Origin: Amorphoplanes friuliensis DSM 7358
GTDB taxonomy: Bacteria; Actinomycetota; Actinomycetes; Mycobacteriales; Micromonosporaceae
DNA: 64,000 nucleotides
Direction: 5' to 3'
NCBI RefSeq assembly: GCF_000494755.1
Contig: NC_022657.1
Span: forward strand, 1,898,001-1,962,000
This document shows, piece by piece, positions 35,177-42,267 of the stretch (position 1 is its first letter; the number at the start of each line of letters is the position of its first letter). The position numbers and the translations under genes were made by a program. The notes below the pieces were generated by a model. The model was not told the DNA's origin and did not search any database. It worked only from the letters and a program-made list of their open reading frames with translations.

Positions 35177-35584
35177 ATGGCCTGGTGGTGGCAGGCGCTC
35201 ATCAGCGTCGGGGTTGCGCTTCTGCTTGCCTGGGTCGCCCTGGTGATTGCGCTGCTGGTCGTCAAGCCTGATGCCGGGCGGTTGAAGGAGGCGTTGCGGC
35301 TCCTGCCCGACCTGTTGCGGCTGCTGCGGCGTCTGGCCGCTGATCGGGCGCTGCCCCGGGGCGTACGGGTTCGGCTCGGGTTGTTGCTGGCTTATCTGGC
35401 GATGCCGTTCGATTTGATTCCGGACTTTGTGCCGGTGCTGGGTTACGCCGACGACGCGATCATCGTGATTGCGGTGCTTCGGTCGACTGTGCGGCGGGCC
35501 GGGATCGAGGCGGTGCGGGGCCACTGGCCGGGTACCGAAGAGGGATTTGCCGCGTTGAGTCGTCTCGCCGGGCTGGGCCGCTGA
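35177..35584 (+). CDS. DUF1232 (YkvA-like) membrane-associated protein
   Basis: The 135-residue protein starts MAWWWQALISVG with GGAGGGG upstream. One N-terminal membrane span is followed by a helical region and the DUF1232 motif LLAYLAMPFDLIPDFVPVLGYADDAII. Members are found across bacteria and their function is unknown. It ends the small membrane-protein cluster downstream of rnpB. Confidence 0.9.
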   Translation: MAWWWQALISVGVALLLAWVALVIALLVVKPDAGRLKEALRLLPDLLRLLRRLAADRALPRGVRVRLGLLLAYLAMPFDLIPDFVPVLGYADDAIIVIAVLRSTVRRAGIEAVRGHWPGTEEGFAALSRLAGLGR

Positions 35585-35606
35585 GCGGGCTCGCCCAGAG
35601 CGCGGG

Positions 35607-35858
35607 TCACTCGGTTGGGTGTGCTGCTTTGGAGACGGCGATTTCCGCTTCGAGGCGTTCGCGGACGTCGGCGGTGACGAAGCGGAACGGCGAGTCCATG
35701 ATCGTGACGGCCTGGTCCACGTGCAGGGAGTAGCGGGTCATCAGCTCCTCGACGGCTGCCTTCGCGGTCGGTGCCTGCTGGGCGATGGCGGCGATTTCGC
35801 TCGCCCAGGTGGCGGCCAGCAGCTTGGCCTCGAGAAGTTGCAGCTCGGTAGCGCTCAT
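35607..35858 (-). CDS. Small helical protein, unknown
   Basis: The 83-residue protein MSATELQLLEAKLLAATWAS...ELMTRYSLHVDQAVTIMDSPFRFVTADVRERLEAEI is fully soluble and mostly helical. The ATG lies 6 bases after a TACAGT box on the minus strand, giving a leaderless signature that supports it as a real gene. No family is recognised. It is divergent from the GRDP-like gene. Confidence 0.65.
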   Translation of the reverse strand: MSATELQLLEAKLLAATWASEIAAIAQQAPTAKAAVEELMTRYSLHVDQAVTIMDSPFRFVTADVRERLEAEIAVSKAAHPTE

Positions 35859-35916
35859 GGCCGGACTGTATAACCCTGGCACAGGTGTTGACGCTCGGTG
35901 ATGGGGCTCGCACGCT

Positions 35917-36540
35917 GTGACGATGGCTCTTTTTCGATTACGGCAGGGCGGGCGACGGGTCACCGTTGTCGACGCCTACCAGTTCCCGGGCAGTGTGCGG
36001 CAGCGGTTCGCTTCCGAGCATCCTGCTCTGACCGCCGACACCATCAAGACCGTCGAGGCCGGTACGCGGCAGTGGTTCCGCCTGGCCGCGCGGCATCCCA
36101 AGGCGCGGCTCGCGATGCCGTCCGTTGTTGTGGACGACCTGTGGCACGAGCTGGTGCTGCACACACGGGAGTATGCGGAGTTCTGCGATGCCGCCTTCGG
36201 GCGGTTCCTGCACCACACACCTGAGGCGTCCACGAGTGGTGGGTTGAAGGAGACGTTCAGGCTGGCGAAGCAGGACGAGGAAGGTGCCGTCCTGCCGCTG
36301 ATCTTCCGCGTTGATCATGACCTGGGCGTACCGGGTGGGCGGCACTATCTGGCCGACTGCGGCGGGCGGGGCCTCTGTTACGAGCTGAAGGGCACCGTCT
36401 GCATCGAGCACCTCGCTGGTCCGGGCAAGCGACCGGGGGGTGGCTGGGACTTCAAGCGCAACGCTCCGGACGGCGGCATGTCGCAGGCCGGCGGCGACCC
36501 GGGCGGGGGCTGCGGAGGGGGTTGCGGAGGCGGTAACTGA
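35917..36540 (+). CDS. Glycine-rich domain (GRDP-like) protein
   Basis: The 207-residue protein contains VVDDLWHELVLHTREYAEFCDAAFGRFLHHTP, the signature of the GRDP-like family (conserved WHExL...Y..FC...G...H). The tail is glycine/cysteine-rich (GGGCGGGCGGGN), with several cysteines between (DCGGRGLCYELKGTVC). In plants such proteins bind RNA; in bacteria the role is unknown. Starts GTG 35917 or ATG 35923. It is the first of a run of plus-strand genes before the receiver/kinase pair. Confidence 0.82.
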   Translation: MTMALFRLRQGGRRVTVVDAYQFPGSVRQRFASEHPALTADTIKTVEAGTRQWFRLAARHPKARLAMPSVVVDDLWHELVLHTREYAEFCDAAFGRFLHHTPEASTSGGLKETFRLAKQDEEGAVLPLIFRVDHDLGVPGGRHYLADCGGRGLCYELKGTVCIEHLAGPGKRPGGGWDFKRNAPDGGMSQAGGDPGGGCGGGCGGGN

Positions 36541-36559
36541 GACCCGGCAGAAGCCGGTG

Positions 36560-36585
36560 TTCAAGCCGCGCCCTCCGCTGCCGAT
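36560..36585 (+). promoter_or_regulatory. FliA-type promoter before the receiver/kinase operon
   Basis: TTCA (36560-36563), 16 bases, GCCGAT (36580-36585), with the GTG start 9 bases later. Spacing and distance to the start codon equal those at the chemoreceptor gene. The match to CTCA/GCCGAA is one base off in each box. Confidence 0.5.
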
Positions 36586-36594
36586 TCTTATGAC

Positions 36595-36954
36595 GTGGCA
36601 CGTCTGCTTGTTGTCGACGACGAACGGGACATTCTTGACCTTCTGGCGCGCAGGTTGCGCGAAGACGGTCATGAAGTGCTGTCCGCGGACAGTGCGGACA
36701 CCGCGTTGGCGCTCGTTCGGGCCCATGGGCTTCCGGATGCGGTGGTGCTCGACGTCGACCTGCCTGGCCTGGACGGCTTTCAGCTGCTGAGCCTGCTGCG
36801 GCAGGACGGTCCCGGGCTGCGCGCCGTGTTCATCACCGCGCTCTGGATAGAGGATGTTCTCGGGCGGATCGAGGAGTTTGCTGCCCGTTATGTCGCGAAG
36901 CCGTTCACCGGTGCCGGGCTCAAGGCCGTGGTCCGTGAGGCTCTGGCGGCATGA
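36595..36954 (+). CDS. Single-domain response regulator (CheY-like receiver)
   Basis: A 119-residue lone receiver domain. The acidic pair D8/D9, phosphoacceptor D53 in VVLDVDLPG, T81 and K102 (YVAKPF) are all present, so it should be phosphorylatable. There is no output domain, so it signals by protein contact like CheY or Spo0F. Its stop overlaps the kinase start (ATGA), making the kinase its likely partner. A motility-type promoter upstream suggests a role in zoospore behaviour (inference). Confidence 0.92.
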   Translation: MARLLVVDDERDILDLLARRLREDGHEVLSADSADTALALVRAHGLPDAVVLDVDLPGLDGFQLLSLLRQDGPGLRAVFITALWIEDVLGRIEEFAARYVAKPFTGAGLKAVVREALAA

Positions 36955-38987
36955 CTTTCCGGCAGGCTCTTTCGCGTACGGCAGGCTTCGGTCTTGTCTA
37001 TCTCCTGGCCACCTATCTGGGGCGGCTGACGGTCATGGACGGCACCAGCCTCAGCCTGGTGTGGCCGGCCGCCGGGGTGCTGGCGCTCTGGTTCGTGGCC
37101 CAGCGGACGTCGCGCTGGAAGTGGCTCGATGTCGCCGTTCTGGCCGTCATCACGATGGTCGTCAACACGCAGACGGGTGCGCCGGCCCGGCTGGCCGCGG
37201 TGTTCGTGGTCGCCAATCTGGTGCAGGCGCTGGTCTTCGCTCACCTGCTCGAACGGTGGGTGCCCGGGTTGTGGAGCACCGGCGGGCGCCCGCTCGCCCG
37301 GCTCTCCGAGCTCTGGGGACTGGTCGGGGCCGCGACGGTGAGCACCACGGCGAGCGCGCTGATCGGTCCGACCGGGATCTGGCTGGACAGCGGGCACTAC
37401 TCGTGGACCTCGGCCGCGGTGTGGCTCGCCCGCAACACCGTCAGCATTCTGCTCATCGGTGTGGCCGCGCGGCGGTTCGACGGTCTGCTGGGCCGGGACC
37501 GGATCACCAAGATCAAGGTCAAGTTCCGCTTCGAGTACGCCGCAGTGGTCCTCTGCTCGGCCTGCGCGTACTACTTCGCGTTCCTGGTCGTCGACGGGCT
37601 GCCGGTGGCGTTCGCGCTGATCGGGCTGACGGCGTGGGCGGCCCTGCGGCTGCACACGAGTTTTGTCATCCTGCACGATCTGGCCTTCGGGACGCTCGCG
37701 GTGCTGTTCACGCTGCACGGGTCCGGGCCGTTCGCGCAGATCGACTCCCTGCCGATGCGGGCGCTGGTCGCGCAGCTCTTTGTCGGGACGATCGCCATCG
37801 TCGGGCTGGCGCTCGCGCTCGGCCGGGACGAGCGGGTCGCGCTGCTCGACCGGCTGATGGCGTCCGAGCGCGCCGCCACCGAGCAGGCGCAGCTGCTCAC
37901 CACGATCATCGACTCGATGTCCGAAGGGCTGGGGGTGATCGACGAGAAGGGCGGCTTCCTGCTGCGCAATCCCGCGGCCACGAGCCTGCTCGGCGGTCGG
38001 CCCAACCCCTCCGGACAGGTACGCGACCCCGGCTACTACGGCCTCTTCCACGCCGACGGCACACCGGTCGGTGAGGCGGACATGCCGCACCATCTGGCGT
38101 TCGGGGGTACCGGTGTGCAGAACGCCGACTATCTCGTCCGCAACGCGGAGCTGCCCGAGGGGCGGATCATCAACCTGAGCGCGACACGGCTGCCCGTGAA
38201 CATGGACGGCGCCACGCACGCCGTTGTTGTCTTCCGGGATGTCACTGCGGACCGCCGCCGGCGTGACGAGCTCGTCTCGTTCGCCGGGGTGGTCGCCCAT
38301 GACCTGCTCAACCCGCTGGCCACCATCGAGGGCTGGGCCGAGGCGCTGCACCAGAGCCTGAACGAGCGCGACGACCACGAGTCCGTCGACAGCGTCATCC
38401 GGATCCAGCGAGCCGCCGCCCGGATGAGCAGCCTCATCAACGGCCTGCTCGCCTTCACGACCGCACGGGACGCCACGCTTTCCGCGAGCACGGTCGACCT
38501 GCGGGAGGTCGTCGGTGAGATCGCGGCGGGCCGGGTCGATCAGGCGCAGAGCACCGGCACCCCGGTGCCGCGGTTCGTGATCGGTGATCTCGGTGCGGTG
38601 GACGCGGACCCGGTGCTGGTCCGGCAGCTCCTCGACAACCTCATCGGCAACGCGGTCAAGTACACAGCTCCCGGGGTGACGCCGTACGTGTCGGTGGTGA
38701 GCGAGCCGGCCGCTGACGGCTTCGTCCGGATAGACGTGGTCGACAACGGCATCGGCATTCCGCCCGGCCAGCACGAGGCCATTTTCCACAACTTCCACCG
38801 CGCGCACCGGACTGCCGGGTACGCGGGCACGGGTCTGGGTCTGACGATCTGCAAACGGATCGTGGAGCGGCACGGCGGGACGATCGCCGCCACCGACAAC
38901 CCGTCCGGCCGCGGTTCCCGGATGACGTTCACGCTGCCCGCGGGCAACCACGTGGGCCCCGAAGCGAGGCAACGGTCGCAGGTTTAG
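36951..38987 (+). CDS. Hybrid-free sensor histidine kinase with MASE1 and PAS domains
   Basis: A 678-residue kinase. Residues about 1-290 form a MASE1-type membrane sensor with 8 spans (LVYLLATYLGRLTVMDGTSL, WPAAGVLALWFVA). A PAS domain follows (SMSEGLGVIDEKGGFLLRNP). The dimerisation helix carries the phospho-histidine H450 in FAGVVAHDLLNPLATIEGW. The ATPase domain has N-box LLDNLIGNAVKYTAPG, G1 DNGIGIPPG and G2 GTGLGLTICKRIVERHGG. It autophosphorylates and should pass the phosphate to the receiver encoded just before it, with which it overlaps by 4 bases. Confidence 0.93.
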   Translation: MTFRQALSRTAGFGLVYLLATYLGRLTVMDGTSLSLVWPAAGVLALWFVAQRTSRWKWLDVAVLAVITMVVNTQTGAPARLAAVFVVANLVQALVFAHLLERWVPGLWSTGGRPLARLSELWGLVGAATVSTTASALIGPTGIWLDSGHYSWTSAAVWLARNTVSILLIGVAARRFDGLLGRDRITKIKVKFRFEYAAVVLCSACAYYFAFLVVDGLPVAFALIGLTAWAALRLHTSFVILHDLAFGTLAVLFTLHGSGPFAQIDSLPMRALVAQLFVGTIAIVGLALALGRDERVALLDRLMASERAATEQAQLLTTIIDSMSEGLGVIDEKGGFLLRNPAATSLLGGRPNPSGQVRDPGYYGLFHADGTPVGEADMPHHLAFGGTGVQNADYLVRNAELPEGRIINLSATRLPVNMDGATHAVVVFRDVTADRRRRDELVSFAGVVAHDLLNPLATIEGWAEALHQSLNERDDHESVDSVIRIQRAAARMSSLINGLLAFTTARDATLSASTVDLREVVGEIAAGRVDQAQSTGTPVPRFVIGDLGAVDADPVLVRQLLDNLIGNAVKYTAPGVTPYVSVVSEPAADGFVRIDVVDNGIGIPPGQHEAIFHNFHRAHRTAGYAGTGLGLTICKRIVERHGGTIAATDNPSGRGSRMTFTLPAGNHVGPEARQRSQV

Positions 38988-39395
38988 ACTGCGAGTCCGG
39001 ATCGTTTGCGGGCATACGTTTCGAAGTGTGAAATGAATGGTCGGCAAGGTCCTGGACCATCGAAAGCACAATGATCGGAATCGGGCCAGAGGTACTGGAC
39101 ACGAAGTTCGGGCCTCGCGCGCGGGTGGCCGCCCGGAGGGGCCGCAGGCGTCCCTGGCAGCACCGATACGGTCCGAAGTGGAGCCGGTGACCCCTCCACG
39201 CTCAGTGGTCGCTGCGCCGGGCCGGGTCGAGGGTACTCAACGATCACGGGTCCCGAGCCGGTCGATGCGCCGGAAAAGTCAAATATCAGCAGGTGGGGTC
39301 GTCTGTCCAGGAGGGACTCGCCGGTTGAGTACGATGCCCGGCCGGGCGTCTGCCGCCGGGAGCGGGTGTGTGAAGTTCTCCTCGGCCCCCTCCGG
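38988..39395. other. Non-coding stretch upstream of the GAPDH-like gene
   Basis: About 400 bases between the kinase stop and the GAPDH-like promoter hold no supported gene. Short open frames on both strands have no ribosome-binding site and no recognisable protein features. A short palindrome GGTCCTGGACC (39048-39058) may mark the kinase transcript end. Confidence 0.6.
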
Positions 39396-39424
39396 TTGAC
39401 GTGCAAGTTGCACACTCATAGTGT
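39396..39424 (+). promoter_or_regulatory. Sigma-70-type promoter with spacer palindrome
   Basis: TTGACG (39396-39401), 17-base spacer, TAGTGT (39419-39424). The spacer contains the perfect palindrome TGCAAGTTGCA (39402-39412), so a bound regulator would block RNA polymerase. The predicted start of transcription coincides with the GTG at 39432. Confidence 0.7.
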
Positions 39425-39431
39425 TTGGAGA

Positions 39432-39518
39432 GTGACGGCGGGTGCGTGCTGGGAGGAATCCGGCAGGGTTGAGCACCGTGCGTCCGACCAGCAGCCGGCC
39501 GTAGGGAGTTCTTGGTGA
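39432..39518 (+). CDS. Candidate 28-residue leader ORF coupled to the GAPDH-like gene
   Basis: A GTG lies exactly 7 bases after the TAGTGT box and opens 28 codons (MTAGACWEESGRVEHRASDQ...) ending in a TGA that overlaps the GAPDH-like gene's GTG (GTGA). The arrangement implies a leaderless small ORF whose translation delivers ribosomes to the main gene. No homology is claimed. A Cys-Trp pair near the start could make it a regulatory leader. Confidence 0.4.
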   Translation: MTAGACWEESGRVEHRASDQQPAVGSSW

Positions 39519-40576
39519 GTGTCGCGATCGGCATCAACGGTTTCGGTCGGATCGGGCGAAGCGTTATGCGCATCATCGGTGCCAATTCCGACTCCGGAAT
39601 CACGGTTGCCGCCATTAACGACATCGCCCCGGTCGACAGATTGGCATACGCGTTGAAACGCGACAGCCTCCGCGGAAGATTCGGCGGAACTGTCGCGGCC
39701 GGCACCGGACAGTTGCTGGTCAACAACCGTCCGATCTGGGCTTTCAGCGAGTCGCAACCGGGGAACATCCCGTGGGCGGAGGCGGGCGTCGACGTGGTCA
39801 TCGAAGCCACCGGCCGCTTCCGCAACGGCGACCTCGCCCGTGACCACATCACGGGTGGTGGTGCGCGCAAGGTCGTCATCAGCGCCTCAGCCGACGACCC
39901 CGACGCGGTGCTGATCTACGGCGCCAACCACGAGCGGTACGACCCGCTGGCGCACCACGTCATCTCGCCGGCCTCCTGCGGGGTCAACGCACTGTCGGTC
40001 ATGGCGAAGGTGCTGCTCGAGCGGTTCGGGCTGCGGTCGGTGCACACCTCGGTCGTGCTGGCGGTCCAGGGCTGGCAGAAGGCCCAGGACGCCATGACCG
40101 GCTCGTCGCGCGACGATCCGCGGCTGGGCCGGGCGACGGCGGAGAGCATCATCCCGCACAACCACGTGGCCGGTGACCTGCTCAGTGTTGCGCTGCCCGA
40201 GCTCGGCAAGGTCCGCTACAGCTACTACTGCGTGCCGACACCCATCGGGTCCCTGGCCGAGCTGACCGGCTTCACCGACCGCCCGGTCAGCCGCGAGGAG
40301 GTCAACCGGGCCATGGCCGAGGCCGCGGCGGGGTTCATGGGGGGCATCATCGACTACGACCCCGATCCGACGGTCTCAATCGACGTCCGGGACAACCCGG
40401 CGTCCTGTCTCTTCGACCCGTCCGGTACCCAGACCACCCCCGACGGCGGCGTGCAGGTCCGCGGCTGGTTCGACAACGAGTGGGGCTTCTCGCACCGGCT
40501 GCTGGATCTGGCGCGCCTGATGGGGGAACGTGAGGCCGTACCGGTGGGCGCCCCGTACCGGTCCGGCGTCGTGTAG
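39515..40576 (+). CDS. Divergent GAPDH-fold protein (catalytic His and phosphate-site residues apparently replaced)
   Basis: The 353-residue protein has the GAPDH Rossmann start MSVAIGINGFGRIGRS, the nucleophile cysteine C155 (ISPASCGVNAL) and the C-terminal WFDNEWGFSHR. Aligning without gaps from FG(171) shows Leu182 where the catalytic His stands. IPHNHVAGDL replaces the phosphate-binding IPTTTGAAKA, and Cys239 replaces the Arg before VPTP. Classical glyceraldehyde-3-phosphate oxidation is therefore doubtful. A nearby His177 could compensate only if the loop shifts. AGGGAG lies 6 bases before the GTG. The 5' third uses some rarer codons (AGA, TTG). It is followed closely by a PLP enzyme gene. 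Confidence 0.85.
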   Translation: MSVAIGINGFGRIGRSVMRIIGANSDSGITVAAINDIAPVDRLAYALKRDSLRGRFGGTVAAGTGQLLVNNRPIWAFSESQPGNIPWAEAGVDVVIEATGRFRNGDLARDHITGGGARKVVISASADDPDAVLIYGANHERYDPLAHHVISPASCGVNALSVMAKVLLERFGLRSVHTSVVLAVQGWQKAQDAMTGSSRDDPRLGRATAESIIPHNHVAGDLLSVALPELGKVRYSYYCVPTPIGSLAELTGFTDRPVSREEVNRAMAEAAAGFMGGIIDYDPDPTVSIDVRDNPASCLFDPSGTQTTPDGGVQVRGWFDNEWGFSHRLLDLARLMGEREAVPVGAPYRSGVV

Positions 40577-40586
40577 AAAAGGTCGG

Positions 40587-41501
40587 GTGACTCCCACCAG
40601 CGAGGTCGAGGCGGCGGCGCAACGGATCGCCGGCCGGGTCCGGCGCACCCCGGTGCTGCAGGACGGGCCGGTTCTCCTGAAACTCGAGTTCCTCCAGCAC
40701 GCGGGGTCCTTCAAGACCCGCGGCATGTTCAACAAGATCCTCACCGCGGCCGAGCGGGGCCTCCCGGAAGCCGGTGTGATCGCCGCGTCCGGTGGCAACG
40801 CCGGTCTCGCGGCGGCCTACGCGGCCCGCGAGCTGGGTGTGCCCGCCGAGATCTACGTCCCGGTCACGGCACCACCGGTCAAGGTGGCCAAACTGAGCAA
40901 GCTCGGCGCACGGGTCACCCAGACCGGCTCCGAGTACGCCGAGGCGTACGCGGCCGCAATCGTTCAGGCCGAGGTGACGGGCGCCCTGTTCTGCCACGCG
41001 TACGACGACCCGGACATGGTCGCGGGCAACGGCACCCTGGGTCTGGAGCTGCTGGAACAGCTGCCCGACGGCTTCGACACCGTGCTCGTGGCCGTCGGCG
41101 GTGGCGGCCTCATCGCCGGAGTCGCGGCCGCCCTGGACGGGCGGGCCAAGGTGGTCGCGGTCGAGCCCCGCACCTCCTCGGCGCTGCACGCGGCGCTGGC
41201 CGCAGGCGGACCGGTCGACGTCCCCGTGTCGGGTGTCGCGGTCGACTCGCTCGGTGCCCGCCGGGCCGGAACGATCGCGTACACGACGGCCGTGGCGGCT
41301 GGGCTGCCGTCGGTGCTGGTCGAGGACCAGGCAATCGTCGACGCGCGCCGGCAGCTGTGGGAGGACTACCGGGTTGCCGTCGAACACGGCACGGCCGCCG
41401 CCCAGGCCGCCCTGACCTCAGGCGCCTACGTGCCGGCGCCGGGGGAGCGGGTCGTCGTGCTGCTCTGCGGCGCCAACACGAATCCCGCCGACCTTGCGTG
41501 A
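40587..41501 (+). CDS. PLP-dependent threonine/serine dehydratase-like enzyme
   Basis: The 304-residue fold-type II enzyme has the PLP lysine in HAGSFKTRGMFNKIL, the substrate loop ASGGNAGLAAAYAARELG and the glycine-rich phosphate loop VAVGGGGLIAGVAAAL. This pattern fits serine/threonine dehydratases and racemases. No regulatory ACT domain is present. The GTG start has AAGG 4 bases upstream and lies 10 bases after the GAPDH-like stop, so the two are probably co-transcribed. Its end overlaps the following nucleotidyltransferase-like gene by 8 bases. Confidence 0.9.
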   Translation: MTPTSEVEAAAQRIAGRVRRTPVLQDGPVLLKLEFLQHAGSFKTRGMFNKILTAAERGLPEAGVIAASGGNAGLAAAYAARELGVPAEIYVPVTAPPVKVAKLSKLGARVTQTGSEYAEAYAAAIVQAEVTGALFCHAYDDPDMVAGNGTLGLELLEQLPDGFDTVLVAVGGGGLIAGVAAALDGRAKVVAVEPRTSSALHAALAAGGPVDVPVSGVAVDSLGARRAGTIAYTTAVAAGLPSVLVEDQAIVDARRQLWEDYRVAVEHGTAAAQAALTSGAYVPAPGERVVVLLCGANTNPADLA

Positions 41502-42207
41502 GCAACTCCGCCTGATCGACCGGGTCCGCTCGGCCTGCCGCGCGGACACCGATCTCGACGCCGCACTTATGTACGGCTCGTTCGTCCAGGGCAGCGCCGA
41601 CTCGCACAGTGACATCGAGTTCTGGCTGTTCTTCACCGCGCCGCCGTCGCAGGGCCCGCGGGCCTGGATCGAGCGGATCGCCCCGGTCCGGTATGTGGTG
41701 CTCAACGAGTTCGGCAGCCACGTGGCGTTCTTTCCGGGGCTGATCCGCGGTGAGTTCCACTTCGCCGGGGTGGCCGACATCGCGTCCGTCCGGGACTGGC
41801 CGGCGAGCCCGGTCGAGATCATTGTGGACCGCCACGGGCTTCTGGGGGCGGCACGGCCGGCGGGTGAGATCGACATGACCGCCGACGTGTGCGGACGGTT
41901 CGCCAACTGGCTGCTGCTGGCCCACCACGTCGGCCGGCGGGGCGAGCTTTTGCGGCAACGCGATGCTCTCGCCCACGCGCAGCGGCACCTGCTCTGGATG
42001 GCACGGCTCGCCGAGGGGCGCACCGGGCACTGACTCACGCCGTCCCGGCTGGCCGAGGCGGAGCTGAGCGCGGAGGCGATCGGCGCGCTTGGGCGCGCCC
42101 ATGAAGAAGTAAGCGCGGCCTGGCAGGCAGGCCGCGCTCTCTGGCTCAAGATCGACCCCGCGCCGCCTGAGGCGCTCTTCGCCGAACTCGATCAAGCCCT
42201 GGGCTGA
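41494..42207 (+). pseudogene. Lincosamide nucleotidyltransferase-like gene interrupted by an in-frame TGA
   Basis: From TTG 41494 the frame reads REQLRLIDRVRSACRADTDL and LDAALMYGSFVQGSADSHSD followed by IEFWLFF, the GSF/SDIE metal-binding nucleotidyltransferase motif of Lnu(B/F)-type proteins. A TGA at 42031-42033 stops it after 179 codons at ...RTGH. The same frame then continues LTPSRLAEAELSAEAI to a stop at 42205 with family-like sequence (WQAGRALWLKIDP). Relatives have W-L-T-P-S at this point, so a single TGG-to-TGA change would explain the break. The N-terminal catalytic domain could still be made. It is the last gene of the GAPDH-like operon. Confidence 0.75.
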
Positions 42208-42267
42208 TCAGGCCCGGCCGATCAAGCCCTGGGCTGATCAGGCCCGGCCGATCAAGCCCTGGGCCGA
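42190..42267. repeat. 30-bp tandem repeat of the broken gene's 3' end
   Basis: Units at 42190-42219 and 42220-42249 are identical, and a partial third runs from 42250. Each begins GATCAAGCCCTGGGCTGATC, the last codons and stop of the nucleotidyltransferase-like gene. Confidence 0.85.

Noticed and set aside
39037..39399. 120-residue plus-strand frame upstream of the GAPDH-like gene
   Set aside because: It has low-complexity Arg/Pro/Ser composition, lacks a ribosome-binding site and runs into the promoter.
42031..42033. TGA as a selenocysteine codon
   Set aside because: No SECIS-like hairpin directly after it is apparent, and a Trp codon change explains the site more simply.
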